IMG/VR virus record: IMGVR_UViG_3300028400_000014
Coordinates: 1-42,694 of that record
Strand: one strand, 5' to 3'
Source of the DNA: a virus
DNA length: 42,694 bases
Under the pieces are notes generated by a model, which saw only the letters and a program-made list of their open reading frames with translations, was not told where the DNA came from and did not search any database. Shown piece after piece: positions 8,801 to 16,748 of this stretch. The number at the start of each line of letters is the position of its first letter. Position 1 is the stretch's first letter. A program made the translations under genes and the position numbers.

Positions 8801-11218
8801 CAACTCCTGCTCAGGACGCAAGCCTTTTTCTTCTGCATACCGCTCCATTGCATTGGCAGCATCATCAAAACCTCCTTCAGTTCCTGTATTGAATGCTTCT
8901 CCATCTGGAGATATTAAAAACTCGCGCGCCATATTCTTGTAATGTTCTGCGACGCTCTTTTTATCAGCAAAATAAAGACCCCAACCGAACGCTTGGAAGC
9001 CTTCGCCGGACCCTACGGCATCCAGAGAAAACCTGTCGAACTCGTAGGGGCTGCCGTGATAAGCGGTCTGATCGAGCATCTGCCCAACAGCTCCAGACAA
9101 ACGAAGCGCACCCTGCACCAACTGGCGCAGATCATCGTCGCTCATGTTCGACACAGCCGCCGTGTCCATGCCGCGCTGCTTCGCATACTCGCGCACCTGA
9201 TCCAGCAGGCGTGCGTCCACGATGTTGCCTACATCCGCACCCTTCAGGCCCTCGGCCAATGCGTCGATCTGGTCCTCTGTCAGCACCCGCAGACCCAGCT
9301 TCTCGAACACCTTGAGCGCGGAACGGTTCGCCCGGCCCTCGACCAACGTCTTGAAGAAGGCGCGATACAACGCTGCCTGCTGGTCCGCAACAGAAACCGG
9401 CTGTCCCGCGTCGATCAACTGCTGGCGCACGTTCTGATAGATCACGTCCGCCTCCTTGTTCGAGGCCATGATCTCCGCCTGCTTCCGCTCAGCTTCCGCG
9501 ATGGTCGCCTTCAAGTCCTGTACCACACCGCTCTTTAGGAACTGCCGCGCTTCCTTCGGCGACATTTCATCCGGGTTGAACCGCGCCAGATCGGACAGGC
9601 CGCCATAGTGCTCCGTGCGCGCAAACCTGATCCAGTCGGCCATCGGAATGACCAGATCGCCACCGATTTCCTGTGTATCCGCGAGCTGCTGCTGCAAGCT
9701 CGGCACCTCTGCCGCCACCGCTTCCGGGTCGATGCCCTGCTCCTGAAAGTATTGCCGGAACTCGTTGGCATCGACGTATACCTCCTTGATCTTGCCGTCC
9801 TTTGTCATGCGCTCCACGAAGTCGCGCATCTTGGTCGGCATCTCTCGTGCGGTCGTCGATTTCTCGGTGATGTCTCCAATGGCACGCAATACCTGCTCGT
9901 TCACGGCCGCCCGGTTCGCGCGACGAATGTCGCCCGCAAGGCGCGGCAGGCCCGGCACGAAGGACGCCAGCAGCATCGACTTACCGGCCTGTTCAATGGT
10001 GTCGATCACACGCTGCTGAATCTCCTCCGCCGTGTATTGCTTCACGTCGTTCTGCGAGAACTCGGCGGCCAACTGGAAACCCGCAATCGTGGTGATCTCT
10101 TGCAGCGTCTCCTGAGTGACGTTGTTGATCCATGCCAGACCGCCCGCTTTCATGTAGTCGAGCACCGCGTTTGCGAAGGTCTGCTGCCGAAGCACCTTGC
10201 CGACTGGCGTCAGGCGCGCGGCCTTGGCGATACCGGCAACCTCCAGCGTCTCCCACACCGCATTGATGACACCGACGCCATCGGAAACCTTGCGCGCAAG
10301 GTCCGGTTCGACACCGGCATTCACATACTCCTCGTATGCGTAGCCGGATTCCATCTGGTAGGACTTCCTGAAGAACTCGACAGCGCCGGATGCGCCAGCG
10401 GTCGCGCCAAGGAACTGGCCGGTGAAGGTCGCAACAGCCGGGGCCAGCTCCGGCTGCAATACCGAGATCGTGCCACCGACCGCCAGGGCTGCAACGCCAG
10501 CCGCGCCGACGTTCTTGGCAACTTCCGGAATCGTCTGCAAGCCGAGATCGATGAACTGCCCGCCAACCTCTATGTTGTCGGCAAGGAATCCCTGAAGCCC
10601 GGTATCGTCTCCAGCCCGGCGTGACAGAATCTCGGTCGCCGCATCCAGTTCCGCCTGCTCGGCCGTCGTCAGGCCGCCATGCGCGAGCTTGTTCAGCAGG
10701 ATGCCACGCCGCGTCATGGCGATGCCGCGCTCGAATGCGTAGCTGGCACCACCCTTGAATATCCACTCCAGGGTGCCAAGGTTGTGCAGGTCGTCTACGA
10801 CCGGCGCGTTGTCATGCTCTGCGGCATACTTCGCCGTCTCCGGGAACAGATCGACATAGCCTTCCGGGTTGCGCTTCTGCACCTGATCGACCAGATCGAG
10901 GCTGCGGAAATTGCGCGCAACGAAATCTGGACTCACCTTGTGACGCGCCGCGAACTCATACGCGCCGAGCCGCTCCTGATCCGACAAACCGAGATCGTTC
11001 TTCAGGTAGTCCTCGGTCTGGCGACGCACCGCGTCCTTGAGGCTCGTCACCTGCTGATCGTGCAGGCTCTTGTAGAGGTTCAGACCATCGCCTCCGATGT
11101 CCTCCTGCGGTATCAGCGCCGCAGGGTCCTGTACCTCCGGCGTCGCGGCGGCCGCCTGAGATTCACCCTCCTGCCGGTTCAACAGCGCCTGATACAGGCC
11201 ACCCTCATTCGCCGCCAT
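2870..11218 (-). CDS. Giant internal virion (polyvalent) protein with ART-like and zincin domains
   Basis: At 2,782 residues this is about twice T7 gp16, whose place it holds as the last ejection protein. An N-terminal part with a hydrophobic stretch (about 225-285) is followed by an ADP-ribosyltransferase-like domain (about 719-1036): a YHGSPYEFDRF start, a GWGLYFADKKSVAEHY core and a YNYVIFDD end, as in polyvalent proteins of phages and conjugative elements. A gluzincin-type metallopeptidase follows, with HESAH at about 1590 and a downstream EMWAESFE probably giving the third ligand. The C-terminal 1,100 residues are largely helical and charged. Such proteins are packaged and enter the cell with the DNA, where they modify host targets or counter defences; here that role is inferred. 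No lytic transglycosylase motif was seen. The stop is TAG. The ART segment is AT-richer than its surroundings. Confidence 0.88.
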   Translation of the reverse strand: MAANEGGLYQALLNRQEGESQAAAATPEVQDPAALIPQEDIGGDGLNLYKSLHDQQVTSLKDAVRRQTEDYLKNDLGLSDQERLGAYEFAARHKVSPDFVARNFRSLDLVDQVQKRNPEGYVDLFPETAKYAAEHDNAPVVDDLHNLGTLEWIFKGGASYAFERGIAMTRRGILLNKLAHGGLTTAEQAELDAATEILSRRAGDDTGLQGFLADNIEVGGQFIDLGLQTIPEVAKNVGAAGVAALAVGGTISVLQPELAPAVATFTGQFLGATAGASGAVEFFRKSYQMESGYAYEEYVNAGVEPDLARKVSDGVGVINAVWETLEVAGIAKAARLTPVGKVLRQQTFANAVLDYMKAGGLAWINNVTQETLQEITTIAGFQLAAEFSQNDVKQYTAEEIQQRVIDTIEQAGKSMLLASFVPGLPRLAGDIRRANRAAVNEQVLRAIGDITEKSTTAREMPTKMRDFVERMTKDGKIKEVYVDANEFRQYFQEQGIDPEAVAAEVPSLQQQLADTQEIGGDLVIPMADWIRFARTEHYGGLSDLARFNPDEMSPKEARQFLKSGVVQDLKATIAEAERKQAEIMASNKEADVIYQNVRQQLIDAGQPVSVADQQAALYRAFFKTLVEGRANRSALKVFEKLGLRVLTEDQIDALAEGLKGADVGNIVDARLLDQVREYAKQRGMDTAAVSNMSDDDLRQLVQGALRLSGAVGQMLDQTAYHGSPYEFDRFSLDAVGSGEGFQAFGWGLYFADKKSVAEHYKNMAREFLISPDGEAFNTGTEGGFDDAANAMERYAEEKGLRPEQELLDKGVNFIGRFDMSDAMEYWLDNFDDISTLKELAQKISGLNADDVSSLISTLEEKRAAEKNIENTARAIYALAEHGWKIQRGQLYKVDLKPNEDEYLLWDEPVRYQTDKVKKALIEAAKIYLNNAGITEKDIKVAMSSYPGITKEEMILEYLDSAVRNGLIESWSGYSNPDSVSEVYWYLSKALGSTKAASEFLLKAGIRGIKYLDGSSRSKGDGSYNYVIFDDSDVEILSFDQKVQQEKDRLSALHNLSAENLKFADELGGIAVPSIAVVRSDMGVEGFGEITLIGTSELADPAKVDVFDSDAYTTRFPKPEYRKPKVKDADALINDFRPYADKYDGGSSPTLVSQIWHFIYDSDKPNPKEAIRYLEDSNGAKAWFLKELTGRDTRPVMRDAKPAYEFLDNAIMRDFIKSYGIDVNFQVGDDYHRALSDAVSDSIESLSLGDGKLRESFRESLFDDAGLLRYAEADKIARSLRNIGKREVDVAATRERLDKKLKGKEANFHEWASRKVLDIMGEPYLMIGRKKAPYTLENIVEFMQRERGKAKEDSVTFSAGKARAATATKFESIDWMRNAARDAIKRKDEIEQAREEAEKKLSDFREAVVPYYTGRDWKGNIDTWSALDDAMRAIAKWGETRLKYGNESALRKALSSVGFKGVPKSVIEQGVEAGEAMLEAPVPYFEAKPDRAVKLDEFAGAVVPDDADKETLQILKKHGLEIRKYPHGDQVAREAAVVSLREKLARKGVDVLFQKKGQNERRGGIQLPARLGDANVLITLSQKADLSTFLHESAHLFLEIFRDLATDPNATEELKQDWEKIKAFLGIESDADVITSEQHEMWAESFEKYLFDGKAPSAELEGIFATFRSWLIEVYRGIKARIGITGVEPSDEIRGVFDRMLASDDQIKAMRQQVELTPMFKDAQSAGMTEEQFARYQKALEIALRDAETELIRKALANEKRARREAWAAAEAELRPEIEKRLQADPVYQATRLMTGDEVPEGAERIQLDREAVKRLLEGEDDAKQVMDGLMRHGVARRSILGKQSVDPDAAALMFGFESGLEMLRAIAAKPSYKKALKAQLETAVRKDLGDILAEGKMEEAALDAVHGDPSGRFIAMELKVLAKRAGTEGTPANVARQIAREIIRDMKVGDIAASLNRYLKTELKAANAAVKAAAAQDWEAAARHKRTQLINHYLYTEARKANEQAAKIQRYLAKFDRPGVRKNLDRDYLDRIDAALEAWDLRKSVSKKEIERRKSLAQWVDEQLAQGNEVAIDPDVLENARRKHYKDATFGELMALSDSIHNIEHLARLKHKLVAAKEKREFDEVVETLVDDARRFNDWRDDDVDFRSGKWETLKDWNGRIVAEHLKPEMLFRQLDGDRLGAWWHAFFAPIAEAEDLEQQMMEEAVTQVQRLFDAYSRKERSGWYTKKIRIDEIDASLTKEQIISVALNWGNEGNRKQIMEGFGWNEAQVKAVLSHLDEKDWDFVQGAWDLIDSFWPQIAALEKELTGVVPPKVKASEFFTPDGRRMRGGYYPLVFDPRYNQRIKEKREAEQDLFSQENNWLRAATRHGHTKMRVDHKGYPVELSLGVFTRHITNVIHDLAFRKPIMQAEKLRNDARIREAIIATAGRHAYDQIRPWLQAIANDQRQLDTGIEQVIGYLRKGTTIANMGLKVSTAMMQPLGFTQSIDLLGEKWAALGLAKFYANPARGWRFVTDRSVIMRSRMRTLDRDVRDAIKRMTTDSLKARVEATYFQLIGVGDMAVSLPTWMGAYEKAIAEGKPEAEAISEADSAVRLSQGAGGAKDLAAIQRGGELKRMLTMFYSYFSTLFNLLYRLGKRTKSPKDIPRAVLSYFYLVAFPAVMSEILMGRGPEDDEDRWKWAIKTMGVYPAMSIVGLRDVVNAISTPFDYQITPIASMINTLAKGGKAYAEGNFSEYATKNLIIGSGAILHLPTRQAYITLDHLFDVAEGRKDLNMYELLVRKER

Positions 11219-13241
11219 CGTTCACCCTCTTTTTCTGGAGCTGATCGAGCGCCATCAGATACATATCCAGGTTCCACTGGATCGGAGGATACTCGCTCGG
11301 AGACGCGCCCTCCGCGATCAGCCGCTTGCGCTCAGCATCCGCCCGCGCCTTGACGTAATCCATGAAACTGCGCACCGTGAACTTGCCATCTTCGAGGAAG
11401 GACTTGTATGCCGTCTTGCCGATCAGGTCAGGCAAGCGACGCTCGTTCTGCTCGAGCCACTTCTTGATGTAGATCGCCTGCCCCTTGCGCTGCGGCGTCA
11501 TCACGCCACCGCCTTCTGTGACCATCGCCTCGATGGCCGGAAGGTCCGCGCCGGCTTCTTTCAGGTTGATCCGCTCGATGCGCGGCACCAGCTCTGAGGT
11601 GCGATCCAGCCGACGCACGCGCTTCGGAGGACCCACCTGCACATCCACGAACACGTCGCCCTGCTCGTCGCGTCCCACGGCAACCGCAGGGATCGTCTCC
11701 TCTCCAAAGAAACCGGACTTCTTCTTGACCGTGTTGCGCAGAACGTCGTCGATCACCTGCTCGATCTCCTTGCGACCGATAGCGACTCCACGACGCTCCA
11801 GGGTGTCGATCCTGTCGTTCACCGCCTTGCGAACCGCGCGCCAGTTGCGCAACTGCTGATCGTCCCATTCGGACATCTTGGTGACCTGCGGGTCAGGGAT
11901 GAACTTCTGATCCACCATGGCGAAGGTCAGCAGGTCATCCACCTCCTTGACCGTGTAGTCGGACTTGTTCCCATTGCCCTGTGCCACGCGCCAGCGCGAG
12001 ACGACAGATTTCCAATCCTGATCGTCCAGATAGGGCCGCAGTTGCAGCTCAAGGTCCGCCGCGCTCATCTGCTTGAGCTGGTTGTCCGTCAGCAAGCTCA
12101 CCTTGTCCAGAACCTCGCGCACCGTCACAGGCTCCGGACCATTGATCTGGAAGGCCTTGTAATCCTCCAATCGCTTCCTGTCCTCCGGGTCCAGTTGCAG
12201 CTCCAGTGCAATCGGCACCGGGCGCCCCTGGTCGAGATACTGCTTCGCCTGCTCCAGCGCGGCATCGCGAACCTGCTTCTTCACCCGCTCCTTGCGGGCC
12301 GTCTCCTCGTCCAAACGACGCTCGGCCTCGCGCCGCTGCTTCGGGTCACGGATCGACTTCAGCGCCTCATAGCGCGCCTGCGGATCGTCCGGGTGCTTGG
12401 CGAAGATTTCATCCACCCAGCGTTGACCGAATGCCAGCAGGTCACCCTTGTCCAGCATCTCCTTGATCTTGCCGATCTTGTCGCCAGGGATCAGTCCGCG
12501 CTTCCGCTCACGGTTGAAGTAGGCCCGAGCCGCAGCGGGGTTCATGTCCACCATGCGGGCGAACACGCCATCGTAATAGACGCCCAGCATCCGCTCACGC
12601 TCGGCCTTCTTGATCTTGTCATCCCAACCGTTCTGCTTCGCCAGCTCGTCGATCTTGCGCATGGCATCCCCGAAGAACGCATCACGCGCTTCCGGGTCGA
12701 ACGGGTTGGCCATCGCGTCACGGAAGTCCGATGCGATGGCGGCCTTCGCGCTCTGGTTGAGATACAGCCGTCGCTGGTTCGCCTCGTGGATCGAAACCGT
12801 CCGCACACCGGCGGCCTCTGCGGTGCGGAATTGTGTCTCGAACAGCTTTCGCTGCCGCTCCGTCAGCCCGTTCATGTACTGCTTGCGGGCCTCGCGCACA
12901 CGCTCCGCGAAGGTCTTGCCGGACCCCATCGCATCGCGGTTCTGCTTGGTCAGCAGTCCGGATTCCGGGTCGTACAGCACGCTGTTCAGATAGTTCTTCG
13001 CCTGCGCCAGCCGCTCGTTGACGACCGCCTTGTCCTCCTCCTCGCGCGACAGCGCGGCGTAGTTGACGACCTCTGCACCGATGTTCTGCGCCGCCTTGCC
13101 AAGCGCCTCGCCGGTGCGGAACCCCGCCAATGCCTGTCCGCCTCCGAACGCCTCGGCTGGTGCCGCGATCCGCTGGCTCGCGCTTACCGGGCCACCAAGC
13201 GGAACCGCGTCGGGTCGTGCTACCGGAACCTTCAATGCCAT
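11205..13241 (-). CDS. Internal virion protein, T7 gp15-like position, 678 aa
   Basis: A 678-residue, highly charged, mostly helical protein (long Lys/Arg/Glu-rich stretches such as EAERRLDEETARKERVKKQ), with a flexible Ala/Gly/Pro N-terminus. T7 gp15 is 747 residues and similarly helical. The gene lies between a gp14-like and a gp16-like gene, the order of the T7 ejectosome, so it probably forms part of the periplasm-spanning DNA-ejection conduit. It overlaps the giant gene by 14 bases and starts 2 bases after the gp14-like gene. Sequence similarity to gp15 itself is not obvious to me; the call is mainly from order, size and composition. Confidence 0.75.
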   Translation of the reverse strand: MALKVPVARPDAVPLGGPVSASQRIAAPAEAFGGGQALAGFRTGEALGKAAQNIGAEVVNYAALSREEEDKAVVNERLAQAKNYLNSVLYDPESGLLTKQNRDAMGSGKTFAERVREARKQYMNGLTERQRKLFETQFRTAEAAGVRTVSIHEANQRRLYLNQSAKAAIASDFRDAMANPFDPEARDAFFGDAMRKIDELAKQNGWDDKIKKAERERMLGVYYDGVFARMVDMNPAAARAYFNRERKRGLIPGDKIGKIKEMLDKGDLLAFGQRWVDEIFAKHPDDPQARYEALKSIRDPKQRREAERRLDEETARKERVKKQVRDAALEQAKQYLDQGRPVPIALELQLDPEDRKRLEDYKAFQINGPEPVTVREVLDKVSLLTDNQLKQMSAADLELQLRPYLDDQDWKSVVSRWRVAQGNGNKSDYTVKEVDDLLTFAMVDQKFIPDPQVTKMSEWDDQQLRNWRAVRKAVNDRIDTLERRGVAIGRKEIEQVIDDVLRNTVKKKSGFFGEETIPAVAVGRDEQGDVFVDVQVGPPKRVRRLDRTSELVPRIERINLKEAGADLPAIEAMVTEGGGVMTPQRKGQAIYIKKWLEQNERRLPDLIGKTAYKSFLEDGKFTVRSFMDYVKARADAERKRLIAEGASPSEYPPIQWNLDMYLMALDQLQKKRVNDGGE

Positions 13242-13242
13242 G

Positions 13243-13974
13243 TCAGGTCACCTTGAATTTCTCACGGGTCACCACCGCAGAGCCAATGCCCTGCAAGGCC
13301 GTCCCGATGCCGGAATAGTCCGTTGTCACGTTGTCCGCGCCCTGATCGTAGTTCGCCGCGCTGGCCAACTGGTTACTGATGCTTACATCTTCGTTCCACG
13401 TCAGCCTGCGGGTCTGTTCCTCGATCAGTTGCGCGTCCATGTACGCCTGCTGCTGGGTATGCTCGAGCACCTGTCCTGCGGTGCCGGACAGGTCGAGACC
13501 GTTGGCGATGAAGTTCACCGTCTGCTCACCCAGCAGGTCGCTGCGTGCCAGTTGCAGACGCAGCAGCTTGCGCTCCTCGTCCCGCTGAATCTGCTCCTTA
13601 CGGTATCCCGCGATCAGGGCGTTGTTGCGAGCCATCGCGGCCTGGAACGCAAGCTGCGCCTTCTGTGCGCTCGATGCCTGCATGGCGCCCAGAACGGAAG
13701 TCACGCCTGAGAGAATCGCCCCGCCTGTCTGAAGCACGGTGCCCAGCGTCAGCGCCGTGGTAGACCCGGTAACAGCCGCCGTAGTCGCGGCCAATCCGGT
13801 ACTGGCGGCCAGGGTGCCACCGAACGAGGCCAAGGTGGCCGATGCAGCCGCCGATGCGCCAGCGGCCGCAGCGGTAGCCGCCGTACCTGTGACGGCTGCT
13901 GTGCCTGCCGCTGCCGCCGTGCCTGCTGCGGCAGTTCCTGCGGCTGCCGCTGCCGGCAACACGAAGAAGCACAT
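13243..13974 (-). CDS. Internal virion protein, T7 gp14-like
   Basis: The protein has 243 residues. The first 100 are almost purely Ala, Gly, Thr and Ser, followed by hydrophobic stretches (LGTVLQTGGAILSGVTSVLG). The rest is a charged helical part with YRKEQIQRDEERKLLRLQ and a GQVLEHTQQQAYMDAQLIEE helix. T7 gp14 (196 residues) inserts in the outer membrane as the ejectosome pore, and a low-complexity hydrophobic half followed by a helical half fits that job. It is followed directly by the gp15-like gene and preceded by the gp13-like gene. The Ala-rich repeats extend this N-terminus well beyond T7 gp14. Confidence 0.75.
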   Translation of the reverse strand: MCFFVLPAAAAAGTAAAGTAAAAGTAAVTGTAATAAAAGASAAASATLASFGGTLAASTGLAATTAAVTGSTTALTLGTVLQTGGAILSGVTSVLGAMQASSAQKAQLAFQAAMARNNALIAGYRKEQIQRDEERKLLRLQLARSDLLGEQTVNFIANGLDLSGTAGQVLEHTQQQAYMDAQLIEEQTRRLTWNEDVSISNQLASAANYDQGADNVTTDYSGIGTALQGIGSAVVTREKFKVT

Positions 13975-13975
13975 C

Positions 13976-14482
13976 TCACAGCCCTCCTTTCATGTGAAAT
14001 CGGTGGAACAGCTCGCCTGTCATGCCCCACGGTTCAGCCGGTTCGATGGTGAACCCTAGCCACCGAAGCCAGCGCACCGCGAGCCGGTTCTGCTCCCAGA
14101 CATGATTCTCCATGATCGGCCACTCACGCGCCCAGATGCGGACCTGTTCCAGACTCTCGCGCAGGAACCGCGCCCTCGCGCCGCGAGCGGCACGCTCCGA
14201 CGCGATCCGGTCCATGTAGGTTGTTCCTACCAGCCAAGGAACCGCGATGCCGCACAGGGCGTTACGGGCGCCGATGCCGAACATGGCCACAAGATCATCG
14301 CCGATATAGCCCGCGTTCGCTTCGATCGACAGATGGACGGTGTAATCCAGGATGCGCCGTTCCATGCCGCCGTACCAGTGACGCATCTCGTCACGATCCA
14401 CGGGTCGCATGTCGTGCCACAGCGTGTCTATGTCGGCCTCTGTTACCGGCCTGATATGGACCTCATCCACCAACTTGGACAT
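13976..14482 (-). CDS. T7 gp13-like protein (DUF2833/GNAT-like fold)
   Basis: The 168-residue protein begins with an acetyltransferase-like pattern (VHIRPVTEADIDTLWHDMRP). It continues with a beta region (DDLVAMFGIGA) and ends with the NRLAVRWLRWLGFTIEP helix-strand unit typical of GNAT folds. Phage proteins of this type (DUF2833; T7 gp13 family) are needed for assembly of the internal core and are not proven enzymes. Gene order (gp12-like, this, gp14-like) matches T7. The start overlaps the end of the gp12-like gene by 20 bases. I see no reason to assign acetyl transfer in the virion, but activity cannot be excluded. Confidence 0.78.
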   Translation of the reverse strand: MSKLVDEVHIRPVTEADIDTLWHDMRPVDRDEMRHWYGGMERRILDYTVHLSIEANAGYIGDDLVAMFGIGARNALCGIAVPWLVGTTYMDRIASERAARGARARFLRESLEQVRIWAREWPIMENHVWEQNRLAVRWLRWLGFTIEPAEPWGMTGELFHRFHMKGGL

Positions 14483-16745
14483 CCGGAATCGCCGCGAGGA
14501 TCGTCATGGGAAGCGGGTCGGTCTGTCGAATGAACACCTGCCCGTCGTCGTTCCAGTCGTTCTTGATGACCACGCGCGCGATCCCGGTCTTGAGCGATAC
14601 CGGATCACCATAGTCCTCATGATCGCGTTGTGCGTACTCGACGAGATTGTCCTCGTCAGGCCCGGCCCAGAATCCGCGCGAATCCTGCACCCTGAGCGTG
14701 ACGGAGGCGACGGTTTTCTTGCGGCCCTGTAGCGTCTGAGGCGATCCTTTCACATCCAGCGGCAAGGTCTGCACGTCTGCGGTGATCGGCAGCCCGACAT
14801 GCACCTTGGATGCCGCTACAGGCAGCGTGACCTTTCCATCACTGGACACCGTAACACCATCGACCACGTTGGCGTCGGCCAGCACCGCGACCGACTCGCC
14901 CGCCAGATGGTGGATGCCGGTGATCTCGGTCACCGCAGGGCCGGAGTAGGTCAGCCCGGAATCGACGAAGAACGCATCGGCCTGATCGTTGACGAACTTC
15001 CGATCATGCAGCCGCTCGATATAGATGCGTGTCGTACCGCCAATCGTCCGCTCTACTGCCGCATAGAGCGCATCTGCGTTGCCCTCGCGCACCGTCGCCA
15101 CATCCCTGAACTGCCCGCCCTTCGTGTCGTGCCGGTGCCACGCCCAGATATCATGCTCCTCGACGAACGTCAGCGCTGCCATGCTGCCGTCATCCAGCAC
15201 GCCCCAGACGATGCTGTCAGGCGCCTCCGCGTAGGCCCAGCTCACGAAGGACTTTTCCGCGTCCACCGTCAGGTGGGTGGCCATCACCGACAGGTTGTTT
15301 CCCGCATAGCCGTCGCGTTCCAGCTTGTAGCCGATGGTCCGCACCAGATCCTCGGACGATTGAACATAGAGCACCGTCGATCCGATGACGATGGGTTCGA
15401 TGTACCGCGCCACGCCCTGATCAACCTGCTTCTTCGCCTGTATCGTGGTCGTCGCAAGACCCTGATCCGATCCGGTCCCGACCTTCCACACGCCGCCGGA
15501 CGTGAAGACCAGCATCCAGTCCAGCGGAACGATGGATCGGATGGCCTCCGCCCTGCGACTCGCCAGCGAAAGCGAGATCGCATCGGTCGCCTTGACCGAT
15601 GGCGTGGTGCTGAAATTGTGAAACTGGCCTGCCACCGACAACTCGAGCCGCTGGTTGTCGTCCACCGTATTGCCGAACACGGCGCGCTGCTCGTAGTAAC
15701 TCGGAACGGCTGGATAGTTCGAGCTGGAGAACGGATCACGACCCACCGGCGGGTTGTCCAGCAGGTCCGGCAGGATGTTGTTGTCCTGAAACGTCGTGCC
15801 GTCCGCGACGCCAATGAACCCGTACACACCGCCACGCTTGCGATACACGTTGTACTTCGACGCGCCCGTGACCGCAGGCCATGACAGATCGACGACCGCG
15901 CCGGCCGCCCAGGTGTCGTAGGTCATCGCCGTCGATTCCGTGGCTTCCGATTCCTCGCCCGTCTCCTCGTCAACGGCCGTGACAGCATATTGGAGCGTGT
16001 TCGCTCCCGCCGTCAGGCCGGACGGCGTGACCGTCACGGACGACGGACCCGGCATGGTGATGACGAACGACACGGCACCCAGCGTCCAGCTCGTGTGCCC
16101 GGTGCGCGACAGCTCCATTACCGGATAGCTGTGGTGCGTGATCGTCATCACGTCGTTCGACTGGGTGAACTTCAGTTCGCGCAGATGTTGCGCCTGATAG
16201 GGTGTGCTGATCTCGTACACCCGCGCTGCCTTTCCACCGCTGGAATAGCTCAGGCCCGTGGTATCGACAGACACCTGGAACGATGCGCCTGACGCGGCGC
16301 TGATCTTCAGGAACCGTCCATTGAGAATATCGCCGACCGTGCCGCCGATACCGATCAGATAAACGGTGTCGCCGTTGTTCCACCCGTGCGAGCCTGACAG
16401 TGTGATGGTCGTCGTGCTGCCCGTCGTAACCGATGCGACACTTTGGTCTGTCTCCAACACCACGCCGCCATCCTTGAGCACCCAGATGTACTCATGGCCG
16501 AACAGCAGCATATAGGTCTGGATCGTCGAATACTCGAACGGCGCAAGCCTGACCTCCGGGTGCCCGGTGTCCTTCGCTTCGACAATGAACTCGAAACCAG
16601 GACGGTTCGATACACCGCCGTGAATGCGAACGAAGAAGTTGCGGCACAAGGCGAGGCCGACGGAATACTTCGCCAGATCGATCCGCGCATGCAGAGACGG
16701 TGCAAGCTCTCCAGCGGCAAATGAGGGTTGCAGCGCAAGAGGCAC
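14463..16745 (-). CDS. Tail tubular protein B (nozzle, T7 gp12-like)
   Basis: A 760-residue protein, close to T7 gp12 (794). The N-terminus (FAAGELAPSLHARIDLAKY ... LCRNFFVRIHGGVSNRPGF ... LAPFEYSTIQTYMLLFG) is a conserved opening of podovirus nozzle or stabilisation proteins. The body is beta-rich, with propeller-like stretches and a fibronectin-like insertion (about 235-315, with DEETGEESEATESTAMTYDT). It follows the gp11-like adaptor by 3 bases. It starts with GTG behind a GGGAG site; no better ATG lies near. The product would hexamerise under the adaptor ring to form the tail tube. Confidence 0.85.
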   Translation of the reverse strand: MPLALQPSFAAGELAPSLHARIDLAKYSVGLALCRNFFVRIHGGVSNRPGFEFIVEAKDTGHPEVRLAPFEYSTIQTYMLLFGHEYIWVLKDGGVVLETDQSVASVTTGSTTTITLSGSHGWNNGDTVYLIGIGGTVGDILNGRFLKISAASGASFQVSVDTTGLSYSSGGKAARVYEISTPYQAQHLRELKFTQSNDVMTITHHSYPVMELSRTGHTSWTLGAVSFVITMPGPSSVTVTPSGLTAGANTLQYAVTAVDEETGEESEATESTAMTYDTWAAGAVVDLSWPAVTGASKYNVYRKRGGVYGFIGVADGTTFQDNNILPDLLDNPPVGRDPFSSSNYPAVPSYYEQRAVFGNTVDDNQRLELSVAGQFHNFSTTPSVKATDAISLSLASRRAEAIRSIVPLDWMLVFTSGGVWKVGTGSDQGLATTTIQAKKQVDQGVARYIEPIVIGSTVLYVQSSEDLVRTIGYKLERDGYAGNNLSVMATHLTVDAEKSFVSWAYAEAPDSIVWGVLDDGSMAALTFVEEHDIWAWHRHDTKGGQFRDVATVREGNADALYAAVERTIGGTTRIYIERLHDRKFVNDQADAFFVDSGLTYSGPAVTEITGIHHLAGESVAVLADANVVDGVTVSSDGKVTLPVAASKVHVGLPITADVQTLPLDVKGSPQTLQGRKKTVASVTLRVQDSRGFWAGPDEDNLVEYAQRDHEDYGDPVSLKTGIARVVIKNDWNDDGQVFIRQTDPLPMTILAAIPDVQVGG

Positions 16746-16748
16746 GTC

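Noticed and set aside
12042-13256. Plus-strand open frame of 404 codons over the gp15-like gene
   Set aside because: Mirror frame of a GC-rich gene, Leu/Arg/His-rich and of low complexity. The opposite strand fits the operon.
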